Shown here: one piece after another, positions 44,457-53,437 of the stretch
Layout: the number at the start of each line of letters is the position of its first letter
Position numbering within the stretch: the first letter of the stretch is position 1
Assembly: GCF_039545795.1 (NCBI RefSeq)
Contig: NZ_CP154260.1
Coordinates: 1,369,001 to 1,433,000 of the forward strand
DNA from: Chitinophaga niabensis
GTDB taxonomy: Bacteria > Bacteroidota > Bacteroidia > Chitinophagales > Chitinophagaceae
Direction: 5' to 3'
Length of the DNA stretch: 64,000 bases
Position numbers and translations under genes: made by a program
Notes under the pieces: model-generated
What the model saw: only the letters and a program-made list of their open reading frames with translations
Databases searched by the model: none
What the model was told of the DNA's origin: nothing

Positions 44457-47400
44457 TTAAAAAGTGGCAAACAAGCTAAAGCTAACCTGCCGGGTGAATG
44501 GATAGTCTGTACCACGTTCCTGCTTCACGCTGGAGATATAGAACAGCTCCCCGGTATTAGCGCCTACAGACAATGCCTGCATACGCAAACGCCTCAGCAG
44601 TTCCCTGTTCTGAACATCATAAGTGATGTTCACATTCTGGCAGGTAAGCGTTGACTCATTCTGCACAAAGCGGGAGGAAGGATTGATGCGTATGGTTTCA
44701 TTGATCCCGCGGAACGTAACAATGTCTCCCGGTTTTTTCCAGCGGTCATAATACACCCGTGCATCTACGTTTAAAAACCTGTTGGCATTTTCTATTTTGT
44801 CTATCAGCGTTTCATTATACAACTGTCCGCCAAAACGGTAACCGAAAGAAGTGTTGAAGTTGAAACCGCCATAACGGAACAGGGTGCTGAAATTACCACG
44901 GTATTTCGGTTGAGATAAACCAACAGCTATCCGGTCTTTAGGATCCCAGGAATAAGTGACCCCGCCATCTTTCTTTAAGAATACTTCTTTACCGGTGCTC
45001 GGGTCTATGCCCAGTGAAGGCACTGCATAAATAGTATTCTGAGAAGCGCCTTCACGGATGATCCTGTTGGGCGTGTTATTTAAATAGTCCGGCTGGGTAG
45101 CAAGTTTATCATTCGCGGCTTTCATAGCCTCGGATAGTTTTACGATCTTATCCTGGTTGTAGGCGATATTACCTGTAACAGACCAATAGATCCGGCGTGC
45201 ATTATTCTGGATCAGGGTTACCCTGGCCATTATCTCAAAACCTTTCTGCTCCAGTTCGCCAATATTTTCAATATAGTCTGTAAAACCATTGGAATAAGGG
45301 AGTTCCAGGGAAGAAAGCAGGTTAGAAGTATGTTCTTTATAATAATCAGCCTGGAGTTCTACACGGTGGTTAAATAATTCAACTTCAATACCCAGGTCAT
45401 ATTTATCCGTTTTCTGCCATTGCAGGTCCGGGTTACCAAGTGCTTTCTGAACAGCACCTATCCAGTTCTTGTAACGGTCGTTCGTAATATAACCGTAAGT
45501 AGCCAGTGGCTGGTAGGCATTAAAATTCTGATTACCTGTTACACCAAAAGTACCCCGCAGCTTCAGGCGATTGATAAAGGGGAGGTTGTCTATGATAATG
45601 GCTTCATTATGGAGGTTCCAGCCCGCGCCGGCAGACCAGAAAGGTGCAAAACGTTTATCTGTTCCAAACTGGGATGCGCCGTCAACACGGTAGTTCAATT
45701 CTGCTGTGTAACGTTTGTCGTAAGTATAAGTAAGCATGCTCGCCAGCCCCACTCTGCGTGTAGTGGCTTCTGATCCGTCAGGAGAACTGTTTGGCTTATA
45801 CTGCAGCGCTTCGCCAATAAAATCAATGCTTTCATCCGGGAAACCTTCCGCACTGAACATGTAAGTGGTGCCCTTGTTTTCGGCCACTTCCAGGTTTACA
45901 TCCACACTTAAAGCGTGCAGATTATTGAAAGTATTGTAATAGCCCGCCTGCAGCCTTGCAGTATAGTTGAAATTCTTTCCACTGTTATAATCATAACTTC
46001 CTTTCCTGATCAGATCCTCTTCTTTATACTGTGAAAACGCGGAGTGCGATGCCGGTCTGAATCTGTCTGAGGAGGATTGTTTGCTGCTGATCCCTAAAAA
46101 GCCGCTGAGCGACACGTGATCAACAGGCATCCACTGAACCTGGAAGTTATTGGTGATATTGGTATAGGCATTTTTGTCGAAAGTATTCAGTGTGGCATCG
46201 TACATGGGGTTAGCATATGGCATGGTATACCTTTGGCTTTGATCCCAGTAGTCCTTGAGGTAAGGGCTGAAAGTCTGTACAATTTTTCCGTTAGCATCGT
46301 AAGGGCTCCAGTAAGGATTTAGTTGTACGTAGTCGCCGAATGATCCCCAGGGAGATTCTTCTGCCTTTGCACTGCCCACAGTAAGATTGTTACGGAAGTT
46401 GAGCCTGTTCAGGCGGTAGGAGATATCTACGGTACCATTCACGGTTTCACGGCCTGAACCTTTCATCACACCGTTTATCTTGTTATACTGGCCCTGCAGG
46501 GAATACCTGAATGCGTTGTCTCCACCTTCCAGCCTGATAGAATGGTTCTGATCTTTTCCTGTGCGTAAAGGTTTGGACATCCAGTCCGTATTTACGCCGC
46601 TTTGCACCAGACCAAGCAGCTGATTATAATATTGCTCCATGGCAATATTGGACTGAGGTGTTTTGGTAGGATTGCTGAAATAACCGGAGATGCGTTCCAG
46701 CTCCAGTTTTTCCGCGGCGTTCAGCAAGTGGTAGCTGCCGAGGTCCGGCAGGCTCAGGTTCATACCTGCTCTGTAAGTGAATCTTAACTTTCCGCCCACT
46801 GGTTGTTTGGTGGTCACAACAATTACACCATTTGCACCCTGAGAACCATACAGGGAAGTAGCCCCGCCATCTTTCAGTAACGTAACGGATTCTATCTCAT
46901 TGGTATTAAAGTCCAGCAACCTTTCCATAGTGGATTGAAACCCGTCTATCACTACAAGCGGCTGGTTAAGCGCGGCAGCAGCGGCCTCTCCGAGCTGGTT
47001 GATCTGGTCTACATTGGGAAGGTTCCGGGTACCGCGGAGTTGTATATCCGGTATACGGTTGGGATTTGAGCCTAAAGTATTATTGGGAACAATGTAGAAA
47101 GAGGGATCGATATTACCCAGTGTAACAAAGATATTACGGCCCTGGAATTGCTGGATCTCTTTTGCCGTGATCACTTTCACAGCGCCGGTATAACTTTCTT
47201 TGTTTTTATTAAAGATCCCCGTTACTACCACATTGCTGATAGTGGAAATGGCTGGTGCCAGGGTAATACTGATCGGTTTGCTGATGTCCCTGATCTTGTA
47301 GGTAACAGTTCTGTAACCCACATAACTGATGATGAGTACATCACCCACGTTGGCGTTCACCTTAAACTGCCCTGCATTGTCTGTAGTAGCTACCTGTTGT

Positions 47401-47978
47401 GTACCTGAAACCCTTACAGTAGCTCCGGGCAGCGGATCATTGCTCAGGCTGTCTCTTATGGCTCCGGAAACGGGCTGAAAGAAGGCTGCCGAAAGGGGAG
47501 TGGGCGTACCCAAATGCATAACCGCCACTGGCTTTGGCGCCAGCACGATCGTTTTTGTGCTTGCTTTGACCTCGAACAGGAAAGGCTGGTCCTTTGCTAT
47601 AATGTTCAGCACATCATTTAAAGGAAGGCCGTTTACTTCCAGTGAAACGGGCTTTGCATCCGCCAGCATTTCCTGGTTGTAAAAAGTAACATACCCTGTT
47701 TGCTGCTTAATAGACTGGAGGATCTTTTTAACGGGTATATTCCTGCCCGATAGTGTTACCGCCTGTCCAACAACAGCGGCCTGAACATGAATTAGCGCAA
47801 CAGTTAATAGTACAATTGTCATTTTCATCGCTAGAACAATTGATGCTGTACTGGCCCGATGGCTCCGCGTTTTGCTCCGGACCATCGCCAGCAGCGGTTT
47901 GGTTGATTCCCTGTGTGCCGGTTGTTGTTCGCATGGCACAGCCGTAACATACGGCTTGGGATAAGCTGTAAAATCCAT
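44457..47978 (-). CDS. SusC/RagA-family TonB-linked outer-membrane channel with STN domain (locus C)
   Basis: 1173 residues. A 50-residue basic region precedes the signal helix (MKMTIVLLTVALIHVQA, 51-67); STN domain about 74-148, carboxypeptidase-like domain about 168-242, then ISNVVVTGIFNKNKESYTGA (247-266) in place of the common VVVGYG signature, plug (IQLRGTRNLPNVDQINQL) and barrel. This signature variant marks the subfamily found with DUF4843 and PKD-like genes. A start at the internal ATG (47828) would remove the extension, but the leader element 22 bases before 47978, matching loci A and D, favours the long form. fecR and sigma genes lie upstream. Confidence 0.93.
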   Translation of the reverse strand: MDFTAYPKPYVTAVPCEQQPAHRESTKPLLAMVRSKTRSHRASTASIVLAMKMTIVLLTVALIHVQAAVVGQAVTLSGRNIPVKKILQSIKQQTGYVTFYNQEMLADAKPVSLEVNGLPLNDVLNIIAKDQPFLFEVKASTKTIVLAPKPVAVMHLGTPTPLSAAFFQPVSGAIRDSLSNDPLPGATVRVSGTQQVATTDNAGQFKVNANVGDVLIISYVGYRTVTYKIRDISKPISITLAPAISTISNVVVTGIFNKNKESYTGAVKVITAKEIQQFQGRNIFVTLGNIDPSFYIVPNNTLGSNPNRIPDIQLRGTRNLPNVDQINQLGEAAAAALNQPLVVIDGFQSTMERLLDFNTNEIESVTLLKDGGATSLYGSQGANGVIVVTTKQPVGGKLRFTYRAGMNLSLPDLGSYHLLNAAEKLELERISGYFSNPTKTPQSNIAMEQYYNQLLGLVQSGVNTDWMSKPLRTGKDQNHSIRLEGGDNAFRYSLQGQYNKINGVMKGSGRETVNGTVDISYRLNRLNFRNNLTVGSAKAEESPWGSFGDYVQLNPYWSPYDANGKIVQTFSPYLKDYWDQSQRYTMPYANPMYDATLNTFDKNAYTNITNNFQVQWMPVDHVSLSGFLGISSKQSSSDRFRPASHSAFSQYKEEDLIRKGSYDYNSGKNFNYTARLQAGYYNTFNNLHALSVDVNLEVAENKGTTYMFSAEGFPDESIDFIGEALQYKPNSSPDGSEATTRRVGLASMLTYTYDKRYTAELNYRVDGASQFGTDKRFAPFWSAGAGWNLHNEAIIIDNLPFINRLKLRGTFGVTGNQNFNAYQPLATYGYITNDRYKNWIGAVQKALGNPDLQWQKTDKYDLGIEVELFNHRVELQADYYKEHTSNLLSSLELPYSNGFTDYIENIGELEQKGFEIMARVTLIQNNARRIYWSVTGNIAYNQDKIVKLSEAMKAANDKLATQPDYLNNTPNRIIREGASQNTIYAVPSLGIDPSTGKEVFLKKDGGVTYSWDPKDRIAVGLSQPKYRGNFSTLFRYGGFNFNTSFGYRFGGQLYNETLIDKIENANRFLNVDARVYYDRWKKPGDIVTFRGINETIRINPSSRFVQNESTLTCQNVNITYDVQNRELLRRLRMQALSVGANTGELFYISSVKQERGTDYPFTRQVSFSLFATF

Positions 47979-48006
47979 AAATTACATCTGGTTAGGGTTG
48001 ATAAAA
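47979..48006 (-). promoter_or_regulatory. susC leader element, locus C
   Basis: On the mRNA strand TTTTAT is followed by 22 bases (CAACCCTAACCAGATG...) and the susC ATG, the same spacing as at loci A and D. Confidence 0.5.
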
Positions 48007-48061
48007 TAATCGGTAATTCCTCCCACGGAAAATTGTTTATAGGGATCGGCCCAACCGTCCG

Positions 48062-48092
48062 CCGGAGGTGTTGGTAGCACCTTCGGTTTTTT
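48062..48092 (+). terminator. Antisense-oriented terminator-like hairpin in the fecR-susC gap, locus C
   Basis: CCGGAGGTG pairs with CACCTTCGG (9 bp, one G-U) around TTGGTAG, followed on plus by six T. No plus-strand gene precedes it; on the coding strand no U-tract follows. It matches the hairpins at 10999 and 63664 in position, orientation and partly in sequence (GGARGTG/CAYYTYC). Confidence 0.55.
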
Positions 48093-48157
48093 ATTGGCTA
48101 TCCCCGCTGGTTGTCTGTCATGGACTCATCTATGATATTTTGGTATAGTGTGAAATA

Positions 48158-49378
48158 TTATGGTATTACAACCAGTTTGCGGCTTTCCTCAAAACGGAAA
48201 TGCACGTTGGACTTTTCCAGGATCTGTAAAACATCCTGTAATGTATTCTGTCTGTTTATCTCTCCTCCGAAACGGATAGGAGGTATCCCCTTTGCATAAG
48301 TTACTTCTATATCATACCAGCGTTCCAGCTGCCGCATTACTTCTTCCAGGCTGGCATCCTCAAAATTGAACAGCCCGTTCTTCCATGCCATTACTTTATC
48401 AAGATCAGCATCGTTCACCACTTCCAGCTGCTCCCTGGCAGGTTTTGCCAGGGCCTGCTGCCCGGGTTTAAGTGTTTGTGACTGCTGGTATGCGCTCAGT
48501 TTTACTGCGCCGTCCAGCAGCGTAGTTCTGATAACAGATTCATTGCGGTAGGCGTTTACGTTAAAACTGGTGCCCAATACTTCCACTGTTGCATCCCTCG
48601 CTGTGATCTTAAAAGGCATCGCTGCATTTTTCGCTACTTCGAAATAAGCTTCTCCTTCCAGTTCCACCAGGCGTTCCCTGCCCGTGAATGCAGTAGGGTA
48701 TTTTATAGCACTGGCTGCGTTAAGCCATACCTTGCTGCCATCTGGTAATTGTAATCTGAACTGGCGCCCTTTAGGCGTAGTAATGGTATTAAAGGCCGTT
48801 TCCCTGGAGGAACCGTCATAGGCCAGCTGGCCGTTCTGCAGTACTACCTGTACACCGCTCTGGTTGGCTACAACACCATTACCCAAACTATCCAGTACCA
48901 CCTTGGATCCGTCAGCCAGCGTCAGGATTGCACCTTCACGGCCTGGTTCTATTACAGCGGTGGCGGAGGCCGGTGGCTGATCTGTTCCTTTATTATTAAT
49001 AGCCCAGAAATAAGTACCTGCGCTTAGCAGCAGCAATACTGCCGCCGCATAACGGAAAGGCCTTCGCCTCAGGAAATGGACCTGGTGAACAGCAGGGGTA
49101 GGTGTACTAACCAGTTCACTGATCCTGTTCATGGCGCGTTGTTTATTTAACTCCCGGTTCTTTTCTATCCCATGCCATGTTTTAAGCATTTCCTGTACAG
49201 CAGCAGGGTTTCCCAGGCGTTCAAAAAGCGCCTTATTCTCTTCTGACCGGTCTTTCCACGCTTCCAGCAACGCCAGTTCTTCTCCGGACAGCGTTTCCCC
49301 GATGAGCAGCTTTTGCAGCAGGGGTGCTACCGGATCCAGTAATTCCGTGTTAATGATGGGAGAATCCTCCTTAGCCAT
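48158..49378 (-). CDS. FecR-family anti-sigma factor (locus C)
   Basis: 406 residues. Cytoplasmic N-terminal part about 1-105, membrane helix about 106-126 (RYAAAVLLLLSAGTYFWAI), FecR domain about 205-300 (FRLQLPDGSKVWLNAASAIKYP, VELEGEAYFEVAKNAAMPFKI, VLGTSFNVNAYRNES) and C-terminal DUF4974 segment (ASLEEVMRQLERWYDIEVTY, FRFEESRKLVVIP). It links the SusC transducer to the sigma factor encoded 51 bases upstream. Its C-terminal 60 residues are close to those of the partial FecR at the window end, so loci C and D may be related by duplication. Confidence 0.94.
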   Translation of the reverse strand: MAKEDSPIINTELLDPVAPLLQKLLIGETLSGEELALLEAWKDRSEENKALFERLGNPAAVQEMLKTWHGIEKNRELNKQRAMNRISELVSTPTPAVHQVHFLRRRPFRYAAAVLLLLSAGTYFWAINNKGTDQPPASATAVIEPGREGAILTLADGSKVVLDSLGNGVVANQSGVQVVLQNGQLAYDGSSRETAFNTITTPKGRQFRLQLPDGSKVWLNAASAIKYPTAFTGRERLVELEGEAYFEVAKNAAMPFKITARDATVEVLGTSFNVNAYRNESVIRTTLLDGAVKLSAYQQSQTLKPGQQALAKPAREQLEVVNDADLDKVMAWKNGLFNFEDASLEEVMRQLERWYDIEVTYAKGIPPIRFGGEINRQNTLQDVLQILEKSNVHFRFEESRKLVVIP

Positions 49379-49429
49379 GCCAGTTATTTTCAGTAGAACA
49401 ACTGAAGAGAAGGAAGCGTGACAGATTTT

Positions 49430-50005
49430 TTAAAAAAATAACATGGAGAAGATGTGTTCGCTGAGACCTTTCCGTAACAAGGCACTTTTCAGCTCTTTCA
49501 GGGCACGGCCTTTTCGCTGCCGGAGGTTGTCCATACTAATACCTAACTGGTCTGCCGCTTCTGCAGAAGAAAGATCTTCTATATATAATAATTCCACTAT
49601 CTGGCGGTAGGATTCAGGCAGGAGAGCCACTTCCTGGTAAACAAGGTGCATAATGTCTGACTCCACCACCAGGGTTTCCAGCCTGGGGGTATCCAGTAAC
49701 AGCGCCTGTTCTGTTTTTTCCCGCACCTGCAGGTGCTTCAGGTAATTCAGGCTGGCATTCCTTACCAGGGTGAAAAGGTAACCCCTGAGTTTACCGGTGC
49801 TTTCAAAGCGGGTGGGGATCTGCCAGAGCTTTACCAGGGAATCTATGGCAATATCCTCGGCTTGTTGCAGGTTTTGTATGATACTGAGGGAAAAATAAAC
49901 GAGAGAATTATAATAAGTGTCATGCAAATAGGGGTATATGGCAGCATCACCTTCAGCTATGCGCGTCAGCAGTTCATTGTCCTCGTATGATGAATTAGCA
50001 GGCAA
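49430..50005 (-). CDS. ECF RNA polymerase sigma factor (locus C)
   Basis: 191 residues. Region 2 about 18-85 (AAIYPYLHDTYYNSLVYFSLSII, AEDIAIDSLVKLWQIP) and region 4 about 125-180 (ALLPESYRQIVELLYIEDLSSAEAADQLGISMDNLRQRKGRALKELK). The start is TTG at 50005; an in-frame stop lies three codons upstream and no ATG is available before the conserved DNELLTRIAEGD. It is the first gene of the long locus C transcription unit and should recognise the promoter of its susC. Confidence 0.92.
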   Translation of the reverse strand: MPANSSYEDNELLTRIAEGDAAIYPYLHDTYYNSLVYFSLSIIQNLQQAEDIAIDSLVKLWQIPTRFESTGKLRGYLFTLVRNASLNYLKHLQVREKTEQALLLDTPRLETLVVESDIMHLVYQEVALLPESYRQIVELLYIEDLSSAEAADQLGISMDNLRQRKGRALKELKSALLRKGLSEHIFSMLFF

Positions 50006-50084
50006 AATTCGTTATCCCCTCATTTGAATAAATGCATTCCCCGATCGTTTGGTGTATCCGGCCCGCAAATTACAAACAAAAAAC

Positions 50085-50909
50085 CTATTCCGGGGGCCTC
50101 TTTTTGTCGAACAGGGCGTTGGGCGGGTAACCGTATTGGTTTTTAAATGCATAGGAAAAATGGGAGAGGTTCTCAAAACCCACCTCAAAATAAACGTCAA
50201 TTGGTTTCCGGTGTTTCTCCGCTATCTGGTAATGCGCCAGCCCCAATCGTTTTTCCGTCAGCCATTTTTGGGGCGTGGTATTAAAGGTCTTTTTAAAATC
50301 CCGCCTGAAGGTGGCCAGGCTGCGGCCGGTAAGGTATCCGAACTTATCCATCGTCATATTGAACATATAATGACGTTCCATAAAGTCTGTCAGGTCTATT
50401 TTGCCCGGATCATCAAAGTCTGCCAGCAAACCATCCACGCCTTTATCAATAGACCTTAAGATGCTGATGGCTTCTTCAATTTTAATATCGGCGATATTGG
50501 GCGGCAGGTCTTCTCCCAGGTCAAAGTAGGGGATCAGTGAGGCCAGGCAGCTTTCCAGCAGGGGATGTTTCCGGAAGCGGTAGACCTTTTGAAAGGTCTG
50601 CATTTTGCCGGAACTCGTATGCCTGGCATAGAAATCTTTTAGCCTTTCTTTGGTAAGATGCATGGCCACCGCTTTATGCGGTTTTCCGTTCTTGGGGTAA
50701 TTGATCACCGTAGCCAGCTGATTGCGGGGAATAAGAAAGATATCGCCTGCATTGAAAGTATAAGTGGCATCTGCCTGTATGATCTTTGTTTCACCGGAAA
50801 TAAACCACACCAGCATATGATGCTCAAACACTACTTCCGTTCTGAAAATATTGCCGCTGAATTCAGAGAGTTTGATATCAGGTGTAATGTATTTTGTTTC
50901 GAATTCCAT
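50085..50909 (-). CDS. AraC-family transcriptional regulator, probable controller of the adjacent SDR gene
   Basis: 274 residues. N-terminal cupin-like half about 15-120 (VFEHHMLVWFISGETKIIQADATYTFNAGDIFLIPRN) and C-terminal AraC domain about 170-268 (NMTMDKFGYLTGRSLATFRRDFKKTFNTTPQKWLTEKRL and PIDVYFEVGFENLSHFSYAFKNQYGYPPNALF). It lies 52 bases downstream of an SDR gene on the same strand and two tandem palindromes precede that SDR gene, so it most likely binds there and controls both genes (inference). Confidence 0.92.
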   Translation of the reverse strand: MEFETKYITPDIKLSEFSGNIFRTEVVFEHHMLVWFISGETKIIQADATYTFNAGDIFLIPRNQLATVINYPKNGKPHKAVAMHLTKERLKDFYARHTSSGKMQTFQKVYRFRKHPLLESCLASLIPYFDLGEDLPPNIADIKIEEAISILRSIDKGVDGLLADFDDPGKIDLTDFMERHYMFNMTMDKFGYLTGRSLATFRRDFKKTFNTTPQKWLTEKRLGLAHYQIAEKHRKPIDVYFEVGFENLSHFSYAFKNQYGYPPNALFDKKRPPE

Positions 50910-50961
50910 GTTGCCGAATTTACAAAATAGCCAGCTGTTTTAATACAGCTGGCTTATTATC

Positions 50962-51981
50962 TTAGAGTTTGAATTGAATGCCGGTCATTTCTTCGCTTAA
51001 TGTCCATAACTTTTGAGCGAGCGTTGCATCCACCGCATAAGGCTTAACACCTCTCAAAGAAGAAGGATCACTATAGTTATGTTCAATATTCCCTTCATCC
51101 AGTTCTGCTACATCCGCATTCTCACAATACACCCCGCCGATGCCATTTAACTGGCTGCTGGTAGCGCACCATACTGAAGTGGCTGCTCCCTGTTCAACAG
51201 TTTTGAGTGTGGCAGCTACTTCCGGGTAGATGTTCCCGTTTGCATCGTGGGTACCCATTTGCTGGAATAAGCTCATGGGTGCAACACGCCCCAGATCAGT
51301 ACCATTCACTGAGCCCGGGTGCAGAGAGAAGGCCCGTACACCAAATGTTTTGCCACGGTGGTCCAGTTCCACTGCAAAGAGATTGTTGGCTGTTTTAGAC
51401 TGGCCATATCCCTGCAATGTTTCATACTCCCTGTTTAAGAAGTTGGGATCATCAAAGTTAAAAGGCGCCATCTGGTGACCGAAGGAAGATACATTGATCA
51501 CACGTGCACCTTTGGCTTTCTTCAATGCAGGCCAGAGTTTAGCGGTTAATTGAAAATGCCCTAAGTGATTGGTGGCAAGCTGTGATTCATACCCGCGCTG
51601 ATCACGTTGCAGTGGTACCCACATGATGCCTGCATTGTTTACGAGTATATGCAGGGTGCCATGTTCAGCAAGGAACTTCGCTGCGAAAGCATTAATGGAA
51701 GCAGGATCCATTAGGTCCATTGCTTCAACTGTTACATTGGGAATACCTTTAAGATTATTTGCTGCCTTATTAATATCACGGGCAGGTACGATCACTTTTG
51801 CGCCCACAGCTATAAAAGCCTTCACTGTTTCCAGTCCTATCCCTGCATAACCACCGGTAACAATAATAGTTTTACCGGTAAGATTTACACCTTTTATCAC
51901 ATCATGTGTTGTAGAGCTGGCGTTAAACCCAGAGTTGACAGGCGTTTGCAATGCTCCGTTGTAGTTGTCTTTAGTTTCCAT
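50962..51981 (-). CDS. Short-chain dehydrogenase/reductase, retinol-dehydrogenase-like group
   Basis: 339 residues, longer than classical SDRs, as in the retinol dehydrogenase/WW-domain oxidoreductase-like group. Cofactor motif TGGYAGIG (about 41-48), NNAG (about 115-118), catalytic Ser in NVSSFGHQM, and active site YGQSK (about 190-194) are all intact. Uses NAD(P)(H) on an unknown carbonyl or alcohol substrate. It heads a two-gene unit with an AraC regulator, and a TAGTTTTG promoter box and two palindromes lie upstream. Confidence 0.92.
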   Translation of the reverse strand: METKDNYNGALQTPVNSGFNASSTTHDVIKGVNLTGKTIIVTGGYAGIGLETVKAFIAVGAKVIVPARDINKAANNLKGIPNVTVEAMDLMDPASINAFAAKFLAEHGTLHILVNNAGIMWVPLQRDQRGYESQLATNHLGHFQLTAKLWPALKKAKGARVINVSSFGHQMAPFNFDDPNFLNREYETLQGYGQSKTANNLFAVELDHRGKTFGVRAFSLHPGSVNGTDLGRVAPMSLFQQMGTHDANGNIYPEVAATLKTVEQGAATSVWCATSSQLNGIGGVYCENADVAELDEGNIEHNYSDPSSLRGVKPYAVDATLAQKLWTLSEEMTGIQFKL

Positions 51982-52000
51982 CTTATTTATTTTTATAAGA

Positions 52001-52008
52001 CAAAACTA
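52001..52008 (-). promoter_or_regulatory. Promoter -7 box of the SDR-AraC unit
   Basis: On the minus strand TAGTTTTG matches TAnnTTTG exactly, 19 bases before the SDR ATG. No TTTG lies at the usual -33 distance; instead the first palindrome occupies that place, which fits activation by a bound regulator. Confidence 0.55.
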
Positions 52009-52025
52009 CAGACAGTAAAACGGAG

Positions 52026-52067
52026 TCGCTTTGTTTAAAGCGTCAAATCGTTTTGTTTAAAACGTCA
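52026..52067. promoter_or_regulatory. Two tandem palindromic operators before the SDR-AraC unit
   Basis: Site 1 at 52027-52042 is CGCTTTGTTTAAAGCG and site 2 at 52049-52064 is CGTTTTGTTTAAAACG, 22 bases apart (about two helix turns). Each has 6-bp arms around GTTT. The 20-base units TCGCTTTGTTTAAAGCGTCA and TCGTTTTGTTTAAAACGTCA differ only at two paired positions, so the palindrome is kept by compensatory change. They lie directly upstream of the -7 box. Confidence 0.75.
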
Positions 52068-52120
52068 TAATTAAAAACAAAAGAGAAGGCATCATATAAC
52101 CTGCTCCTTTGTTAATTGCT

Positions 52121-53437
52121 TTATCCTTCGATCAATTCCAGTATTCCTTCGTTGCGGATGATCATCATGCCCTGCCGGTCTGCGGTAACACCTTTCTGCA
52201 GCTGGTAGGTATAACGGGGATGGACACCGTCCATCACGGTAGGCATGTACACAAAATGGATGTTATCGTGGCTTTTCAATGCTTCCGCTACTTCGATAAT
52301 ATGTGTTGAAATAATGAAGAGGCATTCCCTGTATCCGGCAAATGCTTCTGTTACAGCCAGCGTACCGTCATAGGCATCTTTCACGTTCGTTCCCTTGAAC
52401 AGTTCATCAAACATCAGCATGAGCCTTTTACCGCTGGCTGTAGCATCTGCAGCCTGCTTTACCCGCATCACTTCCGCATAAAAATGACTGTATCCCAGGC
52501 TGATATTATCCGCAACATTGATAGAGGAGTAAAGCCCTTCCCGCACAGAAAAATCCATGCCTGTTGCTGCTACGGGAAAGCCTATGTGCGCGAGGTACAT
52601 GGCTATGCCAAGGGATTTCATCCAGGTGGATTTACCGGCCATGTTAGCGCCGGTGAGGAACAGCACATTGCTGTCCCCGTTCATAGACAGATCGTTGCCT
52701 ACTGCATTTTTTATCGCGGGATGATACAGGCCCGTAGCAGAGAGGATGTTCTTTTCCGCCGGCCATGCGCGGGCATACACAAAACCTCTTGCACGTGCCA
52801 CATTACTCACAGCTATGTTCACATCCACTTCATAAATGAACGCAAGGACCGCTTCCATCTGTTCACGCAGTTCCCCTTTTAAAACATGATCATAGGATGC
52901 AATGGTTTTAAACGGCAGTGCTTTATAGATATCCGTATGACTGAGTTTTTCCAGCCGTTTATCGGATAACAGCTCCCGGATGGTGCTTATGCGGTCCGCA
53001 TAAGGGCCTGTAGGGGAGTGGATCGTATCCAGGAAGGCATAACATTTGTTCAGGGTAACGATCGTTGCCTGTAATCCCTGCACGATCTTTTTGTATTGAT
53101 CATTCCGGGTTAAAGCGGCCAGCCATTTTTTAACAAGGGTTCCTGCGAGTGTAATGAGCACATTGCTCCCGGAATCCGCATCCAGGTATTCCCGCATGGT
53201 ACTGATCTCTTTTGCATCGAAAGGGAATACGGTATCTGCCTGCTGGAAGAACCGGAAAATGCTGCTGCGTTCAACGATAGCAACGGCATTGGTCAGTGGT
53301 GTACGGAACATGTTATCCAGCAGCTGTTCACCACCGCGTGTTTTAACCTGGTTGAACATGCTGTAAACTGAACCGTGCCGGAATTTTCCCAGCAGGTTTA
53401 GTTCTTCCAGTGTTTGTGCATCTATGCTAAAGTTCAT
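52121..53437 (-). CDS. MutS-like ATPase (core and ATPase domain only), second of tandem pair
   Basis: 438 residues: a MutS-type lever/clamp core (VKTRGGEQLLDNMFRTPL at 31-48) and the MutS ATPase domain. Walker A GANMAGKST is at 263-271, Walker B LMLMFDELFKGTN with Asp344 and Glu345, and the end of the domain (FIISTHIIEVAEAL) is intact. The mismatch-binding and connector domains of true MutS are absent, as is Smr. Its ATG overlaps the stop of the paralogous gene (ATGA), so equal amounts are likely made and a heterodimer is plausible. It is the last gene of a long operon with an ABC transporter and SusCD. The biological role of such short MutS proteins is unknown. Confidence 0.88.
   Translation of the reverse strand: MNFSIDAQTLEELNLLGKFRHGSVYSMFNQVKTRGGEQLLDNMFRTPLTNAVAIVERSSIFRFFQQADTVFPFDAKEISTMREYLDADSGSNVLITLAGTLVKKWLAALTRNDQYKKIVQGLQATIVTLNKCYAFLDTIHSPTGPYADRISTIRELLSDKRLEKLSHTDIYKALPFKTIASYDHVLKGELREQMEAVLAFIYEVDVNIAVSNVARARGFVYARAWPAEKNILSATGLYHPAIKNAVGNDLSMNGDSNVLFLTGANMAGKSTWMKSLGIAMYLAHIGFPVAATGMDFSVREGLYSSINVADNISLGYSHFYAEVMRVKQAADATASGKRLMLMFDELFKGTNVKDAYDGTLAVTEAFAGYRECLFIISTHIIEVAEALKSHDNIHFVYMPTVMDGVHPRYTYQLQKGVTADRQGMMIIRNEGILELIEG

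Noticed and set aside
50003..50010. GAATTTTG as -7 box for the locus C sigma gene
   Set aside because: It overlaps the only possible start codon (TTG at 50005), so transcription from it would begin after the start.
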